This document shows, piece after piece, positions 1 through 4,928 of a stretch of DNA of 5,137 nucleotides (position 1 is the first letter of the stretch; each line of letters starts with the position of its first letter). Position numbers and translations under genes: made by a program. This DNA is from an uncultured Hungatella sp. (GTDB taxonomy: Bacteria > Bacillota > Clostridia > Lachnospirales > Lachnospiraceae), in assembly GCA_910577935.1 (NCBI GenBank), contig CAJTOT010000002.1, positions 132,459 through 137,595 on the forward strand. Reading direction: 5' to 3'. The notes below the pieces were generated by a model. It was not told where the DNA came from, searched no databases, and saw only the letters and a program-made list of their open reading frames with translations.

Positions 1-633
1 GCGGCCAAGGACCAGACTTATGCCCTGTACAGTCTGACTCAGGACCAGCTTTCCCGCACCCTCATGCCGGTGGGCAGGTACAGCAAGGAGGAAATCCGCC
101 GCATCGCGGAGGACATCGGCCTCCAGGTGGCAGGCAAGCCGGACAGCCAGGAGATTTGCTTTATCCCGGACAATGATTACGCGGGATTTATAGAAGAAAA
201 CAGCCCGGTTCGGGTGCCGGAAGGCAACTTTGTGGACATGGAAGGACATGTCCTGGGGCGCCACAGGGGTATCACCCGCTATACGGTAGGCCAGAGGAAG
301 GGGCTGAATCTTTCCATGGGACGGCCTGTATTCGTGGCGGAGATACGCCCGGATACCAACGAGGTGGTCATCGGCGGGGCGGATGATGTGCTCTCTGACC
401 GCCTTGTGTGCAGAGGACTTAACTGGATGTCCGTGGACGGCCTCCACGGCAGGGAGATGGAAGTGACCGCAAAGATCCGATACAGCCACAAAGGCGCCAG
501 GTGCGTGATCAGAGAGGCAGGCCAGGACATGGTTGAGTGCCGGTTCGAGGAGCCCCAGCGGGCCATAACCCCAGGGCAGGCGGTCGTGTTTTATGACGGG
601 GACTATGTGGTAGGAGGAGGAGTTATAGGATGA
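1..633 (+). CDS. mnmA: tRNA-specific 2-thiouridylase MnmA (C-terminal part, 5' end outside window)
   Basis: MnmA is a cytoplasmic ATP-dependent enzyme that makes 2-thiouridine at wobble position 34 of tRNA-Lys, -Glu and -Gln, using persulfide sulfur delivered by a cysteine desulfurase. The frame is open from base 1, so the 210 visible residues are the C-terminal part of a protein usually about 360 residues long. The N-terminal PP-loop and the first catalytic cysteine lie upstream of the window. The visible part opens with KDQTYALYSLTQDQL, a conserved MnmA segment, followed by LMPVGRYSKEEIRRIA. The second catalytic cysteine is in DSQEICFIP (codon 157-159). After it come the central domain (RHRGITRYTVGQRKGL) and the C-terminal beta-barrel (ITPGQAVVFYDGDYVVGGG). 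No frameshift is seen. The ATG at 64 is internal and is not the start. The stop codon overlaps the start of the amidase gene, so the two genes are probably co-transcribed and translationally coupled. Confidence 0.96.
   Translation, partial: AAKDQTYALYSLTQDQLSRTLMPVGRYSKEEIRRIAEDIGLQVAGKPDSQEICFIPDNDYAGFIEENSPVRVPEGNFVDMEGHVLGRHRGITRYTVGQRKGLNLSMGRPVFVAEIRPDTNEVVIGGADDVLSDRLVCRGLNWMSVDGLHGREMEVTAKIRYSHKGARCVIREAGQDMVECRFEEPQRAITPGQAVVFYDGDYVVGGGVIG
612..620 (+). promoter_or_regulatory. Shine-Dalgarno of the amidase gene, inside the end of mnmA
   Basis: The purine run AGGAGGAGG lies nine bases before the ATG at 630 and is embedded in the last mnmA codons. It supports the start at 630 and, with the ATGA overlap, suggests that ribosomes finishing mnmA reinitiate on the downstream gene. 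Confidence 0.8.
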
Positions 634-1934
634 AAAGAGAAACAGCAGCCTGTCTCATGGCTTTGGCGCTCATGGCAGCCGTATCAGGCTGTCAGAGAGA
701 GGCGGGCACGGCAGCGGAATCGTCATCGGTCCGGCAGGAATATGATGAAAAAAATGTTATCGAGATAATCACGGAAGATGAAAAGCCGGGAGATAAGAAC
801 ACGGTAAATGGAGAAGCAGGAAATTACGAGCCGGGAAATAGCGGTGTAGAAAATGGCGGCGGGACCCCAGGGGCGGCGGTTGAGAGCAGCAGCCGGGAAC
901 AGGTGCTGGTGGGAGACCCTATCCCGGCCATGGAAGACAGGAACGAGACGGTCTATGTGACAGGAAGCGAAGTCAACTTAAGAGCGTCCGCAAGCACCTC
1001 CTCCCAGGTTATGGCAGTGCTCCAGATGGGAGAAAAACTGCTTCGCACCGGCTATACGGACACCTGGAGCAAGGTGGAATACAACGGAGCCGTATGTTAC
1101 ATTGCCAGCAGATATGTGTCTGTCACCCAGCCGGAACAGCCCAAGACCGGGGCGGCTGCCGTCTCTTCCCAGGTGACAGGCGGAACGTCTGTCGCCCTGA
1201 ACGCCTCGTGGACGTACGCGGAATTTTCCAAGATCAATTCCGGCGCAGCGGTGCTATACAAGGCAGAAGGAGACAACCGCAAAGGCATCACCGTCTGTGT
1301 CAACGCCGGCCACGGCACAAGCGGGGGCTCCAGCGTCAAGACTCTGTGCCACCCGGACGGAACGCCCAAGGTCACAGGGGGAACCACAGGGGCGGGGGCC
1401 ACATCGGCGGTGGCTGTCTCCAGCGGAATGACATTTTCCGACGGGACGGCGGAGGCAAAGGTGACTCTTGCCATGGCCGTGAAGCTGAAGGCCAGGCTTC
1501 TGGACGCGGGATACGATGTGCTGATGATCAGGGAGAGCGACGACGTACAGCTTGACAACGTGGCCAGAACCGTGATCGCCAACAATGGGGCTGACTGCCA
1601 CATTGCCCTTCACTGGGATTCCACAGCCAGCGACAAGGGGGCCTTTTATATGAGCGTGCCCAATGTATCCTCCTACCGGGCCATGGAGCCGGTGAAATCC
1701 AACTGGGAGAAGCACAACGCCCTGGGAGAGAGCCTGGTGGCAGGACTTCGGGATGCGGGAGTGAAGATTTTTTCCGGCGGTTCCATGGAGATGGACCTGA
1801 CCCAGACCTCCTACTCCACGGTTCCCTCCATTGATATCGAGCTGGGAGACAAGGCGTCCGACCACTCAGACGCGGCCCTGGACAAGCTGGCCGGCGGGCT
1901 TTTAGACGGAATCAATCGGTATTTTGGTCAGTAG
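630..1934 (+). CDS. SH3b-domain N-acetylmuramoyl-L-alanine amidase lipoprotein (Amidase_3 family)
   Basis: A probable cell-surface lipoprotein that cleaves the bond between N-acetylmuramic acid and L-alanine in peptidoglycan. Residues 1-20 are a lipoprotein signal peptide with a lipobox ending VSGC, so Cys21 is the predicted lipidated residue. Residues 22-105 are a low-complexity acidic, Ser/Gly-rich linker. An SH3b domain (about 107-165; VYVTGSEVNLRASAS through YIASRYVSV) probably binds the wall. A second linker leads to the Amidase_3 catalytic domain (about 219-433). Zinc ligands are likely His228 (NAGHG), Glu275 (GTAEAKVTLAMA) and His328 (IALHWDS), with catalytic Glu404 (DIELGD), so the active site looks complete. 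The 46-residue stretch between His228 and Glu275 holds a Gly/Thr-rich insertion with PDGTPKVTGGTTGAG. The start at 630 is supported by the Shine-Dalgarno at 612-620 and by the signal peptide. The role may be cell separation, wall turnover or sporulation; the sequence does not decide which. Confidence 0.93.
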   Translation: MKRETAACLMALALMAAVSGCQREAGTAAESSSVRQEYDEKNVIEIITEDEKPGDKNTVNGEAGNYEPGNSGVENGGGTPGAAVESSSREQVLVGDPIPAMEDRNETVYVTGSEVNLRASASTSSQVMAVLQMGEKLLRTGYTDTWSKVEYNGAVCYIASRYVSVTQPEQPKTGAAAVSSQVTGGTSVALNASWTYAEFSKINSGAAVLYKAEGDNRKGITVCVNAGHGTSGGSSVKTLCHPDGTPKVTGGTTGAGATSAVAVSSGMTFSDGTAEAKVTLAMAVKLKARLLDAGYDVLMIRESDDVQLDNVARTVIANNGADCHIALHWDSTASDKGAFYMSVPNVSSYRAMEPVKSNWEKHNALGESLVAGLRDAGVKIFSGGSMEMDLTQTSYSTVPSIDIELGDKASDHSDAALDKLAGGLLDGINRYFGQ

Positions 1935-1987
1935 CCGCAATATGTTACAGTTTATGGGGCAATGTCATTTAGTTAAAATCAATATTT

Positions 1988-2030
1988 ATATGGTTAGATT
2001 TCATTATATGAGGTCTAACCATATTTTTTT
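1988..2030 (+). terminator. Intrinsic terminator after the mnmA-amidase unit
   Basis: The arm at 1988-2004 (starting ATATGGTTAGA) pairs with 2008-2024 (ending TCTAACCATAT). This gives 17 pairs, two of them G-T, around a three-base loop, and is followed directly by a T-run at 2024-2030. The hairpin lies 54 bases past the amidase stop and faces the same way. The stem is A/T-rich but long, and the T-tract is uninterrupted. Confidence 0.88.
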
Positions 2031-2061
2031 CAAAAAAATTGACATAAAGCCTAAAATGTGC

Positions 2062-2108
2062 GGCCGCTCTCGCTGCTGATTGTATTTTAAGAGGCAGCGA
2101 GAGCGGCC
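2062..2108 (+). repeat. Perfect 15-bp GC-rich inverted repeat upstream of the IS4-type transposase
   Basis: GGCCGCTCTCGCTGC (2062-2076) is exactly repeated inverted at 2094-2108 around a 17-base loop. There is no T-run after it, so it is not a normal terminator. It ends exactly where the next hairpin (2109-2145) begins, so the leader RNA would form two stacked stem-loops. It probably belongs to the insertion sequence and may shield the transposase gene from outside transcription and translation. That role is an inference. Confidence 0.8.
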
Positions 2109-2149
2109 CTTGGTATTAGAATCAGTCATTTCATTCTAATCCAAGGAGG
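2109..2149 (+). promoter_or_regulatory. Leader hairpin that sequesters the transposase ribosome binding site
   Basis: The arm at 2109-2122 (CTTGG, bulged T at 2114, ATTAGAAT) pairs with 2133-2145 (ATTCTAATCCAAG), giving 13 base pairs around a ten-base loop. The 3' arm covers the first three bases of the Shine-Dalgarno AAGGAGG (2143-2149), which sits eight bases before the transposase ATG at 2158. In a transcript reading in from outside, this fold would hinder translation. Such protection from read-through transcription is known for IS10 and IS231 of the IS4 family. Confidence 0.65.
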
Positions 2150-2157
2150 TGTATGCC

Positions 2158-3061
2158 ATGTTTTTTAACCAGATCAAATATTTGTTCCAGGATGCTCTCT
2201 TCCATGTCGCATCCCACATCTCCCCTTATCTGGTCAACCCGGATAAGAATTTCACCAGGCGCAGAAAGATTCCCCCGGAGATGCTTATCTCCTTCCTTGT
2301 CTCCCAAGGGGCTTCCAGCGCCTGTAATGAGTTGGACGATTTCTTTGACTTCCAACCGGATTCCCCCTCCCTCTCTCTCCCCTCTCAACCAGCAACGGGA
2401 CAAGCTTAGGCCGCAGGCTCTGGAAGAAGTCTTCCGACAACTCAACCGTTCCCTTTCCACCCTGGAGGCACCTTCTAACTACAGGCGCCTCGCTGTTGAC
2501 GGCTCTTCCTTCTCCTTTTTCAGCAGGCTGCAATGGGCCTCTGACGACTATTTCGTTTCCCAAGGCCATTCCGCAAAGGGCTTTTACAGCGCCCGCCTCA
2601 ACGCGCTCTATGACCTTGATACCCATACGCATAAGGATGCTCTCATATAATAACATGGCGCATGTCCTGGAAAAAAAGCAGTTTTTCCTGTTCCGCTCCA
2701 AAGACGTGAACGTACGCGGCATGGCCGGGCACCTGCCAGTTCCTAAGGAAGGGGCTTTTGACCTGTGCCTTGATATCGCCATTAAACGTTCCCATTCCAA
2801 AAAAGTCATGGCATCCGGCGATTATATCACCTTTGTCGATGCGGCATCCGCCTTTGATTTTTTGCCATATGGTTCCATGGATACCTATACGATTCCTGTC
2901 CGGGTTGTGAGGCTCCCGTTCGATGACGGCTCTTACGAATGCCTTATGACCAACCTTCCAATAGATGAATTCTCTACGGAAGACATCAAACGCCTTTATT
3001 TTTCCAGGCGGGGATCGAGATCTCCTTCCGTAAGATTAAGTATACCATTGGCCTGAACAGT
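2158..3061 (+). pseudogene. IS4-family DDE transposase, multiply broken
   Basis: An IS4-type transposase can be followed across three frames. Segment 1 starts at ATG 2158 (MFFNQIKYLFQDALFH, FTRRRKIPPEMLISFLVSQG) with Shine-Dalgarno AAGGAGG. A frame change in the C/T-rich run near 2365-2390 leads to segment 2 (NQQRDKLRPQALEEVF; LAVDGSSF with the first catalytic Asp at 2498-2500; LNALYDL), which meets a stop at 2648. Segment 3 picks up at about 2643 (SYNNMAHVLEKK, FRSKDVN, SAFDFLPYG, VRVVRLPFDDGSYECLMTNL). The DRGY block with the second catalytic Asp, expected between segments 2 and 3, is missing, so an out-of-frame deletion of roughly 100 bases is inferred. A further frameshift at about 3009-3014 splits the Y-x2-R-x3-E-x6-K signature: LYFSRR is in one frame, IEISFRKIKYTIGLN in another. 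The Trp usual after the signature Arg is Arg here. The C-terminal part after GLN is absent. The gene is certainly non-functional. Confidence 0.9.
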
Positions 3062-3102
3062 AGCACAATATTCACAAAAATAAAAAAAATTGCGCCAGCT
3101 AC

Positions 3103-3131
3103 TGGTCAAAAACCATTTTATCGTGTATAAT
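3103..3131 (+). promoter_or_regulatory. Probable promoter of the tRNA-Ser gene
   Basis: A consensus -10 TATAAT (3126-3131) is preceded, with a 17-base spacer, by TGGTCA (3103-3108), which matches four of six -35 bases. Transcription would start near 3138, about 35 bases before the mature tRNA. A second TATAAT at 3146-3151 lacks a good -35 but could contribute. Confidence 0.6.
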
Positions 3132-3172
3132 GAACAGGCAGCCGATATAATATGTGGTTGAAACTAATCTTT

Positions 3173-3262
3173 GGAGACGTAGCGAAGCGGCCGTAACGCG
3201 GCGCACTCGAAATGCGTTTGTCGGTTCATCCCGGCACATGGGTTCGAATCCCATCGTCTCCG
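3173..3262 (+). tRNA. tRNA-Ser (anticodon CGA)
   Basis: A 90-base class II tRNA that decodes UCG serine codons. The acceptor stem is perfect over seven pairs (GGAGACG 3173-3179 with CGTCTCC 3255-3261), with discriminator G at 3262. The D stem is GCG/CGC (3182-3184 with 3197-3199). The anticodon stem is GCGCA/TGCGT around loop CTCGAAA (3206-3212), placing anticodon CGA at 3208-3210. A long variable arm with a six-pair stem (TGTCGG/CCGGCA) is typical of serine tRNAs. The T arm is ATGGG-TTCGAAT-CCCAT (3238-3254). CCA is not encoded: the bases after the discriminator are CTG, so the end must be added by tRNA nucleotidyltransferase. It has its own promoter and terminator. Its 3' end borders integrase debris, suggesting it has served as an integration site. 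Confidence 0.97.
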
Positions 3263-3269
3263 CTGTCAG

Positions 3270-3325
3270 AAAATCCCTGAAAATACTTAGATTGTCGCTA
3301 ACAATAAGTGTTTCAGGGATTTTTT
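3270..3325 (+). terminator. Intrinsic terminator of the tRNA-Ser gene
   Basis: AAAATCCCTGAAA (3270-3282) pairs with TTTCAGGGATTTT (3311-3323). The stem continues inward through TACTTA/TAAGTG (3284-3289 with 3305-3310) and TTGT/ACAA (3292-3295 with 3301-3304) around loop CGCTA. A T-run at 3320-3325 follows. The hairpin begins eight bases after the tRNA. Confidence 0.88.
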
Positions 3326-3335
3326 ATGAAAATAA

Positions 3336-3590
3336 TTATGCACTGTACGAAAACTTATTTCCCACATAATGAGGCAAAGTATCACACGATATATCACACG
3401 ATATTACATGATATTTTCTAGAAGTGTTCATTGATTTTTTGGGTCTGCCGGATGGTTTCGATGCTTATCGTATTTCTATACACGGTCTTCATCACATTGT
3501 CGCTCGCCCATCCCCCGCGTTCCAGGATATACTGACCGGGGACTCCAATGGCGTGCATGATACTGGCGGCGTAATGCCTAAGTCATGAAA
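3336..3590 (-). pseudogene. Tyrosine recombinase/integrase, C-terminal remnant, frameshifted
   Basis: On the minus strand this encodes the end of a phage or conjugative-element type integrase. The clean part (3576 down to 3422) reads HYAASIMHAIGVPGQY, then ERGGWASDNVMKTVYRN, with the catalytic Tyr at codon 3478-3480, then TIRQTQKINEHF. Upstream, KFHDL (3593-3579) is joined to HYAAS by GG instead of a full Arg codon. A one-base deletion at 3577-3579 therefore breaks the catalytic HxLRH box. After HF, a TAG (3418-3420) ends the frame. In the next frame, RKYHVISCDISCDTLP and a further short tail stay open down to a TAA at 3336, which looks like the original C-terminal tail displaced by a second frameshift. 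The rest of the integrase (its N-terminal domains and first active-site Arg) is not recognisable beyond about 3590, where the DNA turns AT-rich. The gene is non-functional and probably marks the integration end of a lost element. Confidence 0.85.
3381..3404. repeat. Two tandem 12-bp repeats (ATCACACGATAT) in the integrase tail
   Basis: ATCACACGATAT occurs twice, back to back, at 3381-3392 and 3393-3404. A degenerate third copy (TACATGATATT) follows at 3405-3415. Read on the minus strand in the displaced tail frame, the unit encodes the tetrapeptide I-S-C-D twice. The repeat may simply be the C-terminal tail of the integrase, or may also act as a recombinase-binding site near the element end. 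Confidence 0.8.
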
Positions 3591-3607
3591 CTTGCTTTTG
3601 AATTTAT

Positions 3608-3654
3608 ATTGCACTATTTCTTTGATTTTTGAAATAAACTCAATAAATTGCACT
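3608..3654. repeat. Direct repeat ATTGCACT upstream of the fic promoter
   Basis: ATTGCACT lies at 3608-3615 and again at 3647-3654, 39 bases apart, just upstream of and touching the putative -35 region of fic. It could be a pair of operator half-sites, but in AT-rich DNA an eight-base repeat may be chance. Confidence 0.3.
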
Positions 3655-3682
3655 TCATTTATTTCAATATTAATGATATACT
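3654..3682 (+). promoter_or_regulatory. Probable extended -10 promoter of the fic gene
   Basis: TGATATACT (3674-3682) is a TGn-type extended -10 with hexamer TATACT, five of six consensus bases. A weak -35 TTCATT (3654-3659) lies 17 bases upstream. Transcription would start near 3689 and give a short leader of about 26 bases, holding the GAGG Shine-Dalgarno at 3703-3706. Confidence 0.55.
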
Positions 3683-3714
3683 GAAAATAGATTTTTACTA
3701 TTGAGGTATATGAG

Positions 3715-4827
3715 ATGATTCCTTATACTGGAGATTACATTGAACATATTGATGGTAGCATAAATAATTTTAAATATTACACATTTACCCCACGTCCTCT
3801 GATGCATGGGGATATGTATAAAATGGACGATGAACTATCTGCCTTGCTAATTGAAGTTCATCGAAATATTGGATTTTTAAAGGGACTTTTTAAGTATGCC
3901 CCAAATAGAGAAGCGTTCGTCGAATTAATGCTATTAAAAGAATGCACATATTCCCGAATGATTGATTACGATACTCTCACTTTTCACGAGGTACTTGCCA
4001 GTCGCGGGAGTGGTAAAAACGATATTGCATCAATTACTAATCTCAAACTGGCATACAAGAAAGCGATAGATAGGACAATTTCAGCTCCAGTTCTAAGTGA
4101 ACTTTGCGGAATTGCATTATATGGTGATGTAGTTAGCAAGCCAATTGATATTAGGGACAAACAGACTTTTTTATTGGGTGTCAGGACGAACCTTATATCT
4201 TACAACCCTACAGCCCCTGACGCAGTTTTGCCAGCGCTGGCCGATATTTCTGCTTATCTATATAATGACAAAGACACTGATCCGTTAATTAAGGCTGCAT
4301 TAGTGCATTATCAGTTTGAGATGATACATCCATTTGAGAGATATAACGGGATTGTAGGACGAATCATTGTTCCAACGATATTGTGCAATATCGTTGGAGA
4401 AGCAAGACCGCTAATATGTCTGTCCGAGTATTTGTATCACAACAAGAATGAATACTTCGACTTGCTTCAAACTACTCAATACAGTGGTGGTTATATTCGG
4501 TGGATCAAATTTTGTGTAAATGCTATAAATGAAACTGCAAAACGGTCAGCTCAGTTACTGATACAGTATGAAGATATTGTAGAAAAAGATATAAAACAAT
4601 TAGAAGATATACAGTTGCTACCCAAAAGTGTTTGGCGTGTATATGATTATCTTAAGCTTTTTCCTGTGACTAGCATTTCCCATGCCGCCACACAGTTGGG
4701 AAGTTCGTTCAATTCAATCTCAAATGCCCTGCACTTGTTGAGTTCGAATGGCATCGTCACTCAAGAAAAAGACAACATGAGGAATCGTATTTGGAAGTAT
4801 ACTGCGCTTGCATCCCATTTGATATAA
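3715..4827 (+). CDS. Fic-family protein with non-canonical Fic motif and C-terminal winged helix
   Basis: Fic enzymes usually transfer AMP (or another phosphate-linked group) to Ser, Thr or Tyr side chains, and some are toxins. This 370-residue protein has the class II layout. A Fic_N-like region (about 1-95) includes the helix CTYSRMIDYDTLTFHEVL, where the inhibitory S/T-x3-E-G/N motif appears as Ser80-x3-Asp84-Tyr85. A flap region (GVRTNLISYNPTAP, 155-168) leads into the Fic core. The active-site loop is HPFERYNGIVGR (205-216), against a usual HPFx(D/E)GNGRxxR. His205, Pro206, Phe207, Asn211, Gly212 and Arg216 are kept. The acid at motif position 5 is Arg209, the Gly at position 6 is Tyr210, and the first Arg is Ile213. 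Residues about 303-364 form a winged-helix-like domain (SISHAATQLGSSFNSISNALHLL, then the wing GIVTQEKDNMRNRIWKY). The frame is clean, so the changes are not simple decay. The start at 3715 has GAGG eight bases upstream. The gene is AT-rich compared with mnmA, suggesting transfer. It may modify a target, or act as a Fic-fold DNA-binding regulator of the neighbouring rhuM gene. Confidence 0.9.
   Translation: MIPYTGDYIEHIDGSINNFKYYTFTPRPLMHGDMYKMDDELSALLIEVHRNIGFLKGLFKYAPNREAFVELMLLKECTYSRMIDYDTLTFHEVLASRGSGKNDIASITNLKLAYKKAIDRTISAPVLSELCGIALYGDVVSKPIDIRDKQTFLLGVRTNLISYNPTAPDAVLPALADISAYLYNDKDTDPLIKAALVHYQFEMIHPFERYNGIVGRIIVPTILCNIVGEARPLICLSEYLYHNKNEYFDLLQTTQYSGGYIRWIKFCVNAINETAKRSAQLLIQYEDIVEKDIKQLEDIQLLPKSVWRVYDYLKLFPVTSISHAATQLGSSFNSISNALHLLSSNGIVTQEKDNMRNRIWKYTALASHLI
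4371..4398. repeat. Perfect 13-bp inverted repeat inside the fic coding sequence
   Basis: TCCAACGATATTG (4371-4383) is exactly inverted as CAATATCGTTGGA (4386-4398), with only TG between. It codes for residues 220-228, straight after the Fic motif. It could form a cruciform or mRNA hairpin, bind a dimeric protein, or be a product of template-switch correction of a quasi-palindrome. There is no T-run, so it is not a terminator. Confidence 0.85.
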
Positions 4828-4928
4828 GATTAATGTTCGTTTTAAGGGAATATTCGATAAGATTAAATTATTGGCTCTTTATTCCTGAACTTTAGGCGGC
4901 GATAAATATCTAAGATTTGGAGGACATA

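Larger units (their letters stand above)
2062..3061 (+). mobile_element. Decayed and truncated IS4-family insertion sequence
   Basis: This span covers the leader hairpins and the broken transposase. No terminal inverted repeat pair or target duplication could be identified. The left end lies somewhere between the terminator at 2030 and the first hairpin. The right end is lost, because recognisable transposase sequence stops near 3061, before the expected C-terminus, and AT-rich DNA leading to the tRNA promoter follows. With the second catalytic aspartate deleted, the copy cannot move by itself. Confidence 0.7.

Noticed and set aside
279..566. Minus-strand open frame inside mnmA
   Set aside because: It is antisense to a clearly conserved coding region and has no ribosome binding site or recognisable domain.
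1094..1865. Three long open frames (one plus, two minus) overlapping the amidase gene
   Set aside because: They are compositional shadows of a GC-rich gene; the amidase frame carries the signal peptide, SH3b domain and zinc ligands.
2039..2057. TTGACA followed by TAAAAT as a promoter for the transposase
   Set aside because: The spacer is only seven bases, and no -10 is found 16-18 bases downstream, where the GC-rich hairpin lies.
2131..2809. Two minus-strand open frames across the transposase remnant
   Set aside because: They are antisense to recognisable IS4 transposase segments and resemble no known protein.
2496..3056. A 186-residue plus-strand frame as a separate gene
   Set aside because: Its first part is out-of-frame transposase and only the part after about 2643 is meaningful, so it is a fragment of the pseudogene, not an independent gene.
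3154..3369. A 71-residue plus-strand frame
   Set aside because: It runs through the tRNA-Ser gene and its terminator.
3381..3415. Tandem repeats as a CRISPR array
   Set aside because: Units are 12 bases and directly adjacent with no spacers, and they are explained by the integrase tail.
3588..3714. Minus-strand open frame continuing the integrase towards fic
   Set aside because: It is open but very AT-rich, resembles no integrase segment that I recognise, and overlaps the likely fic promoter, so it was left out of the pseudogene.
4824..4866. Direct repeat ATAAGATTAA at 4824-4833 and 4857-4866
   Set aside because: It is short and AT-rich, lies at the fic stop codon, and has no associated promoter or site, so chance is likely.
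4871..4908. Possible rhuM promoter (TTGGCT with downstream AT-rich hexamers)
   Set aside because: No -10 hexamer occurs at an acceptable spacing, so co-transcription with fic is the simpler reading.
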